A stretch of 64,000 bases of DNA, taken from Saccharicrinis sp963677245. GTDB taxonomy: Bacteria; Bacteroidota; Bacteroidia; Bacteroidales; Marinilabiliaceae. The stretch covers positions 5,208,001-5,272,000 of the forward strand of contig OY781921.1 in NCBI GenBank assembly GCA_963677245.1. The letters run 5' to 3'. Of this stretch, positions 39,007-47,859 are shown piece after piece. The notes under the pieces were generated by a model that saw only the letters and a program-made list of their open reading frames with translations, was not told the DNA's origin and searched no databases. The translations under genes were made by a program, and so were the position numbers. Positions within the stretch are counted from its first letter, which is position 1, and the number at the start of each line of letters is the position of its first letter.

Positions 39007-40370
39007 CAGATCTGTCCTAAATAAAGCCAATTAGGCTCCAGTTTTCTGGAGCGATTATTTTTGTGGTGTCTAATCATAAAAATACTAATTGGCTATGAAA
39101 ACAAAATTAACCTTGTTTGCGCAAATCATTCAAACTTTATGCAGAAATTCTTTTAATACTCTAACCGAAAAACATCAAACAGACAAACATAGTAAGGGTA
39201 TTGATAGTTGGACTCATCTGATAACCATGCTTTTTTGTCAATTTTCGAAGTTAAACTCATTACGTGATGTTACTAATGGTTTAAAATCGGCTTCGGGTAA
39301 CCTAAACCATCTTGGCTTAAAAGTATCTCCATCAAAATCTTCATTGTCTTATCAAAACCAGAATCGAGAATGGCAGTTGTTTCAGGATTATTACTTCAAA
39401 CTATTACATAAATTAACTGCCATTGCCCAATTTAGACAAACCCGTTTTCGTATAAAGTCAAAAATTCTGCTATTAGATTCCACCACCATATCCCTGTGTC
39501 TAAATTTGTTTGATTGGGCTAAATACAGAAAGAAGAAAGGTGCTATAAAGCTCCATACCTTGCTGGATTTTGATGGTTGTCTACCTGTGTACATGAATCT
39601 TTCCGATGGCAAACTTAACGACGCCAAGGCAGCTAAAGAAATAGTTCTTCCAGCTGACAGTGTTGTAGTAGCTGATAGAGCTTATGTTGATTTTGAAAAC
39701 CTATACAGATGGCATAAAAGCAACAGTTATTTCGTTGTTCGCTTGAAGAAAGCAGTCAAATTTATTCGCCTTGAAGAACGAGAACTTCCGGAGAATAGGC
39801 ATCAACATGTACTTGTTGACGAATACATTGAGCTGGAGGATACGAAAACCTTTGGTAAATATCCTAAGAAACTGCGACGTGTTGTTGTATGGGATGAAAT
39901 TAACCAACAAACAATAGAACTAATCACCAATCAATTTACCTGGACAGCAAACACCATATCCGATCTGTACAAAGCTAGATGGGAGATTGAACAATTTTTT
40001 AAAGACATTAAACAATTGCTGAAAATCAAATCTTTTCTAGGCACTTCACCTAATGCTGTGTTAATACAGATTTGGACAGCAATGATTACCATATTGATAA
40101 TAAAGTATCTCAAAGCTTCTGCAAAACATGGCTGGTGCATGTCTAATCTGGTTGCCTTTTTAAGATTAAACCTTTTGGTAAAATTCGATTTGAAACGTTT
40201 ACTGGATAATCCCTTTGAACAGAGTACTAATCCAATCCCAATTCACCACCATATACAAGGTAAATTATTCGATTGGGGGGATTGATTTTGAAAAAACTAA
40301 AAAAAACTGTCCCAAAACCAGATTTTATCAGTTCGAAAATCTAAATTTAAAATTGTTTAGGACAGCTCTG
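39007..40370 (+). mobile_element. IS4-family insertion sequence, 1364 bp
   Basis: The left end CAGATCTGTCCTAAATAA and the complement of the right end CAGAGCTGTCCTAAACAA agree at 16 of 18 positions, giving terminal inverted repeats. The 9-bp target duplications lie directly outside. One transposase gene fills the element. The intact ends, single open frame and exact duplication indicate a recent, perhaps still active, insertion. Confidence 0.88.
39095..40285 (+). CDS. IS4-family transposase
   Basis: Start at ATG 39095 (MKTKLTLFAQIIQTLCRNSF), an N-terminal domain typical of IS4 transposases in Bacteroidota. The DDE catalytic residues are in LLLDSTTISL (first Asp), VVADRAYVDF (second Asp) and YKARWEIEQFFKDIKQ, the Y-(2)-R-(3)-E-(6)-K signature holding the Glu. 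About 396 residues, full length, with no frameshift. It cuts and pastes the element bounded by the repeats at 39007 and 40370. Confidence 0.93.
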   Translation: MKTKLTLFAQIIQTLCRNSFNTLTEKHQTDKHSKGIDSWTHLITMLFCQFSKLNSLRDVTNGLKSASGNLNHLGLKVSPSKSSLSYQNQNREWQLFQDYYFKLLHKLTAIAQFRQTRFRIKSKILLLDSTTISLCLNLFDWAKYRKKKGAIKLHTLLDFDGCLPVYMNLSDGKLNDAKAAKEIVLPADSVVVADRAYVDFENLYRWHKSNSYFVVRLKKAVKFIRLEERELPENRHQHVLVDEYIELEDTKTFGKYPKKLRRVVVWDEINQQTIELITNQFTWTANTISDLYKARWEIEQFFKDIKQLLKIKSFLGTSPNAVLIQIWTAMITILIIKYLKASAKHGWCMSNLVAFLRLNLLVKFDLKRLLDNPFEQSTNPIPIHHHIQGKLFDWGD

Positions 40371-40379
40371 AGTTGCAAC
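40371..40379. repeat. Target-site duplication, right copy
   Basis: AGTTGCAAC, identical to 38998-39006. Confidence 0.85.
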
Positions 40380-40419
40380 ATATAACACAGCTTGGTTTCT
40401 TGGACATTTATCTGACTTA

Positions 40420-42042
40420 ATGAAACATATTGCTACAGGAAGAGCGCAGGAAGAAATTGGGATGTTATCATCTCCAATGAGGCAATTGTTTTTTTTAGGG
40501 GGATTAATTTTATCTACTGAAGAAACACATACTGGTGATAATTATTTCACTAAGGAGAAATGGGATAGCATTGTTCAGTTATTAAATGAGATTGAATCAG
40601 AATATCATAAACTATTCTTTCCTCAGCCAGATGAAGAAATTGACGAAGAATGGAAGCGAGTTAGAGATGTAGCCATGCCCTCATTCTTATCCTATTTTAA
40701 TCAAGGTCCATTAAACTTTGAAGAGCAAACAATTAATTGGGTAAGAGATCTTTATTGTCAACTTGATGATATTATTGAAGATGAAACAGGACTTAAAACC
40801 GAAGATTTCATTTCAGTCTACTCTAATATTGATCAATATGTGCAGGATAATTTTCAAGCTTTCTCTACTCAACCAGAAAAATTAAAAGAAAATTGGGAAG
40901 ACTATGCCCGTGTTGAAATAGTTCTAGCTGAAGGCATGCCAGAAATGATGCAAGGTTTATTTGAAGAACGAAAGCCAATGTCAACCTTCATGGCAGATCA
41001 TGGGATTATAAATAGGTTTAAACTTGATGATATTGTTTCTCCAAATTTGTCGAAAGAAAAGGCTGAAAAAATAATAGAGTTATTGTCTTGTACTAGAGGG
41101 CGTGCTGATTTTCTGTATTATACTTCTACTAAACCGGGTAATCCTCTCTACAATAAACCAATCATCAATATTGGGGATGGTTATTTTCAAGTATTTGAGG
41201 TGAAACAAATAATTCACGCCATTGACAAATTGCTAGAAGAGATTTGCTCAAAAACAAAAGAAAACACCACTAAGATGGTTGATAAAAAGGGAAAATTGCT
41301 TGAAAACAATATCGTTGAGTTGTTTAAAAATTTCTTCAAGAAAGACTACAAATGCTTTACTAGCTACTATATAGATGGTTGTGAGCAGGATATACTTTTT
41401 CTATGGAAAAACTACGCATTTATTATTGAAGCCAAAGGTTATAACATGAGGGAACCTTTTAGGGATCCTAATCGTGCATTTGTAAGAATTAAAGATGATT
41501 TCAAATCCTGTATTGGTTATGGATACAAGCAAACACATCGTGTCGAACAGATATTTGTTAATCAAGAACCATTAAATATTGCTGATAAAGATGGAAATAT
41601 AACTGATGTAATTGATACTACGAAATATAAGGATAATGACTTTTCAATAATTGTAAACCTAGAATCATTTGGACAGATTCAAAATGATTTAAAAACTTTA
41701 TTGGAAATAGATGATGATGATGCTTTTCCATGGGCAGTAAGATATGATGATTTAGAAGTCTTCTTACTAACTTTGATCGCTCAAAAAAAGAAACCACAAC
41801 TATTTATTGATTTTTTACTTTTGAGAGAGGATTTACACGGAAAGCTTATTTGCTCTGACGAACTTGAAGTCTGTGGAGGTTTTTTGAAAAAAGTAATAGA
41901 TGACAATACTTTAGAAAAAGAACTTATAATTACTACACCAGATTTACCTGATATTTTTGATGAACAATACAAAAAGGAAATGGGATTTAAAAATGAAAAG
42001 TATTTAACAGAAAAAAGAAGCGGGAAATATATTTTTTGGTAG
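40420..42042 (+). CDS. Nuclease-like defence protein, N-terminally truncated by IS insertion
   Basis: 540 residues remain readable from ATG 40420, an internal Met of the original 569-residue protein. A PD-(D/E)xK-like core is visible in the middle: GKLLENNIVELFKNFF, then GCEQDILFLWKNYAFIIEAKG (about 322-343), where Asp and Glu-x-Lys are in place. The rest is helical and acidic. This suggests a restriction or defence endonuclease, though I cannot name the family. The missing 29 residues are N-terminal to the nuclease core, so residual expression from a promoter in the IS could give a nearly complete protein. A strong terminator follows. Confidence 0.65.
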   Translation: MKHIATGRAQEEIGMLSSPMRQLFFLGGLILSTEETHTGDNYFTKEKWDSIVQLLNEIESEYHKLFFPQPDEEIDEEWKRVRDVAMPSFLSYFNQGPLNFEEQTINWVRDLYCQLDDIIEDETGLKTEDFISVYSNIDQYVQDNFQAFSTQPEKLKENWEDYARVEIVLAEGMPEMMQGLFEERKPMSTFMADHGIINRFKLDDIVSPNLSKEKAEKIIELLSCTRGRADFLYYTSTKPGNPLYNKPIINIGDGYFQVFEVKQIIHAIDKLLEEICSKTKENTTKMVDKKGKLLENNIVELFKNFFKKDYKCFTSYYIDGCEQDILFLWKNYAFIIEAKGYNMREPFRDPNRAFVRIKDDFKSCIGYGYKQTHRVEQIFVNQEPLNIADKDGNITDVIDTTKYKDNDFSIIVNLESFGQIQNDLKTLLEIDDDDAFPWAVRYDDLEVFLLTLIAQKKKPQLFIDFLLLREDLHGKLICSDELEVCGGFLKKVIDDNTLEKELIITTPDLPDIFDEQYKKEMGFKNEKYLTEKRSGKYIFW

Positions 42043-42073
42043 ATAAAATATAGCAACCTAAAAATTGAATAAT

Positions 42074-42109
42074 CAAAAAGGAAGTTGGTAAATACCGACT
42101 TCCTTTTTG
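42074..42109. terminator. Bidirectional terminator separating defence and virion-like modules
   Basis: AAAAAGGAAGTTGGTA (42075-42090) pairs with 42093-42108 (one G-T pair), with T-tract. It isolates the operon beginning at 42195 from upstream transcription. Confidence 0.85.
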
Positions 42110-42194
42110 TGATTTCTGAACAAAAATAATCTCAATGGACAGCTTATAGCTACAATTAGTCACAAATAATAACATCGCCAAATAAGTCTACAAT

Positions 42195-44660
42195 ATGTTT
42201 GCTCCCACTATGGAAGCAAGCACAAAAAAAGTATTAGGCACATTAGCAGTTGCAGCAGCCATTGGTGGTGGTTTCTACCTGATTAAAAAAGGCAAGAAAC
42301 TACTGTCCGGTGCAAAAATGAACTTTGCACTCCTTGGTTTTCGTATTCATAAACTAGACTTTCAGGAAGTTCAATTTGCTGTAAAACTTCGCTGCTACAA
42401 TCCTACAAAAGCTCCTATCACTTTAGCTGTTAACCAAGTTGTAGCCAAATACAAAGGTTCGGCAATCGCTTATTCCACCCCTGATATTAAAGGTCTGACT
42501 ATTCCGGCAGGCAAATCACAAGAACCGGAAATTTTATTTCAAGTGCCATACCTGAATTTAATGGGTAAAGGCTTGACTATCGCTGCACTTCAAAATACTC
42601 AGCAACTTAAGGCAGATATGGCCTTTACGCTTACCATCAGTGTGAACGGGGAAACTATTACCACTACGCAAAATTTAACAGACGATAATATGAGCGGATT
42701 AGCATTGGGAGAATTGGGTATTGTATCCGGCCCTCGTAATACAAAAGACGGTCGAAAATACAATCACCTCATAAAAAAAGCATCCGGCAAAGATGTATTT
42801 GTAAAAAACGGCAATGTTCTGGAAACCGTTGAAAGTTGTATTGACTTGGTTGCCGAACACTACCTCGAAGTTGAAGAACTGGCTAAAATGCTACAAGGCG
42901 ATTCACTGAAAAGCACCTGTCGGAACATCTTTGATTTTTCTTACTCCTACCTGCAATACCACAAAGATAAAAACGGAACGGAACAACTTCGTACACCTGC
43001 CCGAAGTTGGCTCGATGGGCAAATCAGGTTCAAGCAACAGGGCAAAACGTCATCCGGTATTGATTGCGATGATTACAGCATTTTTGTGGGTTCTATCCTA
43101 AAATGTCTGGGTATTCCATTCAAGTTCAGAATTACCAAGTACGATGGTAAAAGGAACTTTCAGCATATCTACGTCTTTGTCCCTGCCATTGGCGATAGCG
43201 AAGATGAAATCATTATTGACCCGGTACTTTCAAAATTCGATTACCAGAAACCATACAGCTTTGAAAAGTCTGACTTCAATATGTCACCACTTCAAATGGT
43301 TGCAGGTGTTCATGGTATTGATGGATTAACAGGTTCTACTTCTTTGGGCTTGCCAATCTATGCTTTATCGGGAATTGATTATGCCGGGGGAAGCATGGCA
43401 AATAATGATGCTGACCTTATGGCTATTGTTTCCGGTATTGACTTTGAAGATACAGTCAACGGACTAGGTGACCCGGATACAGCCACATTAAATTATCTCA
43501 AACGTACCCGAAACTTCTTGCTTAAAAACAAGGAGAATAAAGGTAAGATGGCTCACATACAGAACCCTGACCAGTTCATTTCTATGATCGACCAAGCCAT
43601 TAAGTTCTGGCACACTCCACAGCGAGAAAAAGTACTGGATAAACTGGCTGACATTGAAGAAGCTCTTGCTGAAAAAGGTCTTATCAAATACGATGTTGAT
43701 GCCGTTGAAGGGTTACTGGAGTTTGACGATTTAGAGAATGAAATGGATGGTCTGGGCAGAAGAAAGCGCAGAGGTCGCTTTTGGAGAGCCATTAAACGTG
43801 TAGGAAAGAAAATTGGTAAAGTAGCCAAGAAAGTGGTAAAAGCAGTTGTTCGTTTTAATCCTCTTTCAATTGCTATTCGTAACGGATTATTGGCAGCACT
43901 ACGCCTGAATATGTTTGGCATTGCCAAAAAACTACAATACGCCTATTTACCGGATAACCTTGCAGCTAAACACAATATTGATGCAAAGAAATTAAAGGAT
44001 TTAAAGAAACGTCACAATCGGGTTCGCAAGCTCTTTAAAGGATTACAGGGAAAAGAAAAGAATCTGAGAAAAGCCATTCTGAAAGGTGCTAAACAAAAGA
44101 GTTCCGACTTCTCCTTAAAAGGTATGGATGGCTTATTAGCCCAATTACAAGGTCTGGAATCCATTGGCCAATTGGCAGAACTGGGACAAATGGGTGCAGT
44201 TGCTACCGCAGCATCGGTTGGTGCAGCTACCGGAGTTCTGGCTAAAATCAAAAGTTGGCTAAAACCAGTAAAAAACATCTTTACTAAAATCAAAAACAAG
44301 GTTGCTCCAAACAGACAAGCAGCTCCACAGCCAACTGATACGCAATCATACAACACACAGGATATGGTTCAGCCATTGACACCAATGACACCCATCAGTC
44401 CTACGAACATTAGTGTTCCGCAAGTATCTATTCCAATTACCCCGGTTGTACCAATGCAAAAATCAGCAAGTGTGCCAACTACGGTTAATCCGAAAAAAGG
44501 CATGAGCAAAGGAGCTAAAATCGGAATCGGTCTGGGAGTGGCTGCATTAATCGGAACCGGAGCTTATTTCATGTTCCGCAAGGATGATGAGCCAAAGAGT
44601 AAGTCAACTCCTAAGAAATCCACAGAGAAGAAATCATTGGGAAGCATCTCGCTTCAATAA
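42195..44660 (+). CDS. LEA14-like / transglutaminase-like virion-associated candidate
   Basis: 821 residues (ATG 42195; ATG 42210 is equally possible). A short N-terminal hydrophobic helix (VLGTLAVAAAIGGGFYLI) is followed by a LEA14-like beta-sandwich (about 45-165). Next is a transglutaminase-like domain with candidate Cys in SSGIDCDDYSIFVGSIL and His in NFQHIYVFV. A very basic helical patch (RRKRRGRFWRAIKRVGKKIG in part, about 520-560) leads into FNPLSIAIRNGLLAALRLNMFG. A C-terminal membrane helix (IGIGLGVAALIGTGAYFMF) ends the protein. Two membrane segments, a basic patch and a papain-like fold suggest a membrane-bound virion or assembly protein. It is the first gene of an eleven-gene operon. 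No homologue with known function comes to mind. Confidence 0.6.
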   Translation: MFAPTMEASTKKVLGTLAVAAAIGGGFYLIKKGKKLLSGAKMNFALLGFRIHKLDFQEVQFAVKLRCYNPTKAPITLAVNQVVAKYKGSAIAYSTPDIKGLTIPAGKSQEPEILFQVPYLNLMGKGLTIAALQNTQQLKADMAFTLTISVNGETITTTQNLTDDNMSGLALGELGIVSGPRNTKDGRKYNHLIKKASGKDVFVKNGNVLETVESCIDLVAEHYLEVEELAKMLQGDSLKSTCRNIFDFSYSYLQYHKDKNGTEQLRTPARSWLDGQIRFKQQGKTSSGIDCDDYSIFVGSILKCLGIPFKFRITKYDGKRNFQHIYVFVPAIGDSEDEIIIDPVLSKFDYQKPYSFEKSDFNMSPLQMVAGVHGIDGLTGSTSLGLPIYALSGIDYAGGSMANNDADLMAIVSGIDFEDTVNGLGDPDTATLNYLKRTRNFLLKNKENKGKMAHIQNPDQFISMIDQAIKFWHTPQREKVLDKLADIEEALAEKGLIKYDVDAVEGLLEFDDLENEMDGLGRRKRRGRFWRAIKRVGKKIGKVAKKVVKAVVRFNPLSIAIRNGLLAALRLNMFGIAKKLQYAYLPDNLAAKHNIDAKKLKDLKKRHNRVRKLFKGLQGKEKNLRKAILKGAKQKSSDFSLKGMDGLLAQLQGLESIGQLAELGQMGAVATAASVGAATGVLAKIKSWLKPVKNIFTKIKNKVAPNRQAAPQPTDTQSYNTQDMVQPLTPMTPISPTNISVPQVSIPITPVVPMQKSASVPTTVNPKKGMSKGAKIGIGLGVAALIGTGAYFMFRKDDEPKSKSTPKKSTEKKSLGSISLQ

Positions 44661-44692
44661 CAAATGCAATTCAATAAATAAAAATTAGAAAC

Positions 44693-45355
44693 ATGGCAGT
44701 TAAAAAAACTACGAGTCAAACTCGTGCAAGAACAAGGTCAACCGCCACAAAGATTGACTTTATGAAAGCCACCAACAACATAGGCAAGCCTATTGCTGCC
44801 GTAGCAGGGTTTGCTGTTGGTAAGTATGCACTTAAAAAGCTTGAAAAGAGCCCAACGGTAAGCGGTCTATTGGGGTCGGACATGAAAACCTACATCGTTC
44901 CGGCAGCGGTTACTATGGGTAGTTTGGTCGTTACACAGTTCACCAAGAATGAATACGTCAAAATTGGTCTGGTAGGTGCAGCAGGTGCAGGTGTGGAATC
45001 CATCGTGAAAAAAGCGACTGGTAAAACCATCCTTCAAGGATTGGAAGGTTTAATGGGTGACGAATACACCGATTACGAGGAAGTGGATGGACTTCAGGCA
45101 TTGAACCCGGTTACTCAAGCTCTTCCGGCAGCCGATATTGACATCGAAAGAGAAATCCAAGCTTCGGTTTCTGGTGCAGCAAGTGATTTTAGCATGAGCG
45201 ATGAACCAATAGGCAGCGCAGCTAAAGACTTCTCCATGTCAGATGAGCCAATTGGTTCGGATGATGACGAGGAAGAAGCAGTTGGTAAGATTACCAATCT
45301 TGACCCGGACAGCATGGACTATGACATCTTTTCGGGCGATATGATGGAATCATAA
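44693..45355 (+). CDS. Hydrophobic protein with acidic repeated tail
   Basis: 220 residues: a basic N-terminus (TTSQTRARTRSTATK), Ala/Val-rich segments able to enter a membrane (PIAAVAGFAVGKYAL, YIVPAAVTMGSLVVTQF, IGLVGAAGAGVESIV), then an acidic tail with a 13-residue tandem repeat (SDFSMSDEPIGSA / KDFSMSDEPIGSD) and DDDEEE. No known family recognised. Layout and position just before the candidate capsid gene suggest a membrane or scaffold-type structural protein; the acidic repeats could bind the Arg-rich tail of the next product. That is inference. Confidence 0.55.
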   Translation: MAVKKTTSQTRARTRSTATKIDFMKATNNIGKPIAAVAGFAVGKYALKKLEKSPTVSGLLGSDMKTYIVPAAVTMGSLVVTQFTKNEYVKIGLVGAAGAGVESIVKKATGKTILQGLEGLMGDEYTDYEEVDGLQALNPVTQALPAADIDIEREIQASVSGAASDFSMSDEPIGSAAKDFSMSDEPIGSDDDEEEAVGKITNLDPDSMDYDIFSGDMMES

Positions 45356-45419
45356 CTCCATCAGACTTTCATACAATTAGAACTAATCAATTTTTTATAA
45401 CACAAAAGAGAGTAAAATC

Positions 45420-46265
45420 ATGGCAGAAATTAATGAGCAAAATGATTTGTATCCTTCAATGGAAGAGGTTGAAGGTTTAGAGGAAGCAGTTCTTGACAAA
45501 GAAGAGGACGCATTGGAAAAAGAGGAAGACCAAGACGATGCCGTTGATGGTATTGGTGATTTAGGTCGTTCTCGCAGACGCAGCCGTAGAAGAGCTCGCA
45601 GAAGTCGAAGACGTAGCAGCCGAAGACGTTCTGTTCGCAGGTCGTACAATGCAGGTGCAAGAAGTACAGCCGTTAAAACCGGACTTACAAAGAACCTGAC
45701 TTCTAAAGGTCAGTTTGAGCTTCGCAGACAACAATTGCCACCTGAGATTCAGAAGGCATTGAAAGATGCACGTATGCAAACCGTTGATGCAGCTATCTAC
45801 ACGGTAAAGAGCATTAAGGATAAGTCCGATATTGATTTGATGGAGGCATCAGACGATAAGAAATCAGGACGTACCAACCTGAACCGTGCGCAGTTGGATA
45901 GCGGTAAATACTTCCTGTTAACGGATGTGGTTCTGGAGTATGCTCATGGAGCATCGGAAGAAGATCTTGACCCGGCGGATTTTGCCTTTGGTCAGTTTGC
46001 CTTGCCACCGCAAATCCTGAACGGTACATTTGAAATGACCTTGGGAACTAAGGTAATCATGCCTGAAATCTCATGCGCCGTATTCGATGATACCGATACG
46101 ACCAAGCGTAAGTTTCAGTACAAACTGGCGAATCCAAAATGGTTAAAACCATCAATGGACATCACACCAAAGCTGAACATGCCAAAAGCAATCAATAACG
46201 GAGATAAGGTGTTTAACCCTGCCGTTAAAGTAACGCTACTGGGTACTATCACAGAGAAAGCATAG
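45420..46265 (+). CDS. Candidate major capsid-like protein with Arg-rich arm
   Basis: 281 residues. An acidic stretch (about 1-45) precedes a remarkable basic arm at about 50-80 with alternating R and S (SRRRSRRRARRSRRRSS in part), of the kind used to bind nucleic acid inside capsids. The C-terminal ~170 residues are beta-rich (SGKYFLLTDVVLEYAHG, LNGTFEMTLGTKVIMPEISC, FNPAVKVTLLGTI), compatible with a jelly-roll or similar sandwich. The gene is followed by a stable hairpin, as is common after highly expressed structural genes. Identification as a capsid protein is a hypothesis based on composition, position and neighbours; a chromatin-like or minor structural role is the alternative. Confidence 0.4.
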   Translation: MAEINEQNDLYPSMEEVEGLEEAVLDKEEDALEKEEDQDDAVDGIGDLGRSRRRSRRRARRSRRRSSRRRSVRRSYNAGARSTAVKTGLTKNLTSKGQFELRRQQLPPEIQKALKDARMQTVDAAIYTVKSIKDKSDIDLMEASDDKKSGRTNLNRAQLDSGKYFLLTDVVLEYAHGASEEDLDPADFAFGQFALPPQILNGTFEMTLGTKVIMPEISCAVFDDTDTTKRKFQYKLANPKWLKPSMDITPKLNMPKAINNGDKVFNPAVKVTLLGTITEKA

Positions 46266-46288
46266 TAACTGAGTTTGTTCATAATCGC

Positions 46289-46317
46289 AAAGGGGGCGGT
46301 ATTCCTGCCGTTCCCTT
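46289..46317 (+). terminator. Hairpin after the candidate capsid gene
   Basis: AAAGGG (46289-46294) and CCCTTT (46312-46317) enclose an inner GCGG/GCCG pairing. A pyrimidine run rather than a clean T-tract follows, so it is a partial terminator or mRNA-stability hairpin. Confidence 0.5.
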
Positions 46318-46337
46318 TCTTTCCTAATTAATTACGA

Positions 46338-46718
46338 ATGGAATCACAAGAGAATATTAAGAAACTACAGGTTGTAAAATTTGAGGTTAAGAAAGGTCAG
46401 ACCTTTGAGTTTAACGGCAATACAAAAACGGAGCATGACCGCATCAAGGGCATTTTTCTTCGTTTATCGAACCAACAGGCTCTGCCGGGTGCAACTCTAA
46501 GGGTTTGGATTGATGATACGGAAATCATCCCTGACGATACTGAAGTGGCTTTATTACATCACAACGATGATATGAGTATTCAGGATGTTGCCTTTCCGGT
46601 GGATGAGAAAGCCAAGAACAGCCCGGTACGAATTATCTACAAAGATAACAGCGAAAACCTTGCTATAAGCGATAGCTATGATGTTCGTGTGTACCTGTTA
46701 GCCGAAGTAAACAAATAA
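46338..46718 (+). CDS. Small beta-rich protein of the virion-like operon
   Basis: 126 residues, no signal peptide or membrane helix. Alternating strands (LQVVKFEVKKGQTFEF, ATLRVWIDDTEIIP, YDVRVYLLAEVNK) suggest a single beta-sandwich of jelly-roll size. The family is not recognised. It follows the candidate capsid gene and precedes two other beta-rich proteins, so a minor capsid, vertex or spike-base component is possible. Confidence 0.5.
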   Translation: MESQENIKKLQVVKFEVKKGQTFEFNGNTKTEHDRIKGIFLRLSNQQALPGATLRVWIDDTEIIPDDTEVALLHHNDDMSIQDVAFPVDEKAKNSPVRIIYKDNSENLAISDSYDVRVYLLAEVNK

Positions 46719-46738
46719 AATTTATCACCCCCATCGAG

Positions 46739-47515
46739 ATGAAACGATACTTTGTTATATCCCACCAATCGAAAGACAATAGTCACATTAACGTTCAGGA
46801 CTTGCTACCTGCATCTTGTAAGTTAATTACCGGAATTGCTGTAAACGCAACGGCAAAGCAGGAAGGCAAGTTAGAGGATGTAACCGAGTTGTTGTCTTTC
46901 CCAAAGCACCTGATAACCGATTTACTGGAACAGGACAGCATTGTTGACCTGTTTTATTCCTACTTGCGCACCCGTTCAAGTGAGGAAGATAGCCGTGCTT
47001 ATTTCGTAAGTGATATGCTACCTGAAATCACCCGGATATTAAGTCAAAATATCAAGTACACTTGTTTGAATGAAGCTGAACAGGAAGAACTGGAGCAAAA
47101 CATCACCGACACATTCTTTAATGAATTTACAGATTACCTCTACAATGAAGTTGGCTTGTATGAGAAAGGTAAATACCTGAACAATCTGGAATTTGCCGAT
47201 TTGATTGCCCAACACACTTTGATGTTCGCCTATAAAAAACGTGAAGATGTGTTTTTACATATCAGGCAGGAATACAAACGTCCGGAACCATACGAATGTG
47301 GCAATATCAGTCTGCTTGTAAATGGCAACAGCTTCTTACTTCGTGATTACATGGTGACAGCCAATCGAAAGGTACGTCACATGAAAAAAGAGATTATCCC
47401 TTTCCATGAACCATTGGAAGTGAACAGCAATATCCATACGGTTTTCAAGAGCAATAAGAATAGTGATAACAATACTTTAACCCTTAGAATTTACATTGAA
47501 TATGAACACGAGTGA
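46739..47515 (+). CDS. Unknown protein of the virion-like operon (258 aa)
   Basis: It starts MKRYFVISHQSKDNSHINVQ; the middle is helical and acidic (AEQEELEQNITDTFFNEFTDYLYNE in parts) and the end is beta-rich (NNTLTLRIYIEYEHE), similar in style to the end of the 126-residue neighbour. No catalytic or nucleotide-binding motif is seen. The next gene starts inside its last codons (14-base overlap), indicating tight translational coupling. Confidence 0.55.
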   Translation: MKRYFVISHQSKDNSHINVQDLLPASCKLITGIAVNATAKQEGKLEDVTELLSFPKHLITDLLEQDSIVDLFYSYLRTRSSEEDSRAYFVSDMLPEITRILSQNIKYTCLNEAEQEELEQNITDTFFNEFTDYLYNEVGLYEKGKYLNNLEFADLIAQHTLMFAYKKREDVFLHIRQEYKRPEPYECGNISLLVNGNSFLLRDYMVTANRKVRHMKKEIIPFHEPLEVNSNIHTVFKSNKNSDNNTLTLRIYIEYEHE

Positions 47516-47852
47516 GTTATTGCATACCATCGCTAAAGACCGTATTGCCGGAATGCGAACCATTGACAGTTACCAGTTAAAACCAACGGTCATTCGTGTG
47601 ACAGAAGCCAATCAGACATTGGATTTAAAGAATGACATGTGGATTCTGAACACCAAAGGATTGCCCGGAAGCATAGAAGAAATGGAACTGGTAAGCTCCG
47701 ACAATGTATTCACCGCAACACCTGAAGAATACGAGTTCATGGACGAATACCGCTATCAGGTTTTTACCGATTACATCGACATTAAAACCAACACAGAAAG
47801 CTTTAAGCCTTACCGCTTGGAGTTTGTAAAGATTATCCCACACCGAAATTAA
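47502..47852 (+). CDS. Unknown small protein of the virion-like operon (116 aa)
   Basis: ATG 47502 is chosen; it overlaps the previous stop by 14 bases, and the TTG at 47496 adds just two codons. Sequence such as YQLKPTVIRVTEANQTLDL, NDMWILNTKGLPGSI and SFKPYRLEFVKIIPHRN gives predicted beta structure. No signal or membrane segment. It is not recognised; a structural accessory role is inferred from the operon only. Confidence 0.5.
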   Translation: MNTSELLHTIAKDRIAGMRTIDSYQLKPTVIRVTEANQTLDLKNDMWILNTKGLPGSIEEMELVSSDNVFTATPEEYEFMDEYRYQVFTDYIDIKTNTESFKPYRLEFVKIIPHRN

Positions 47853-47859
47853 TAATGAT

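Noticed and set aside
43553..43927. 124-codon minus-strand frame
   Set aside because: Antisense to the 42195-44660 gene; Ser/Arg/Pro composition is typical of a shadow frame.
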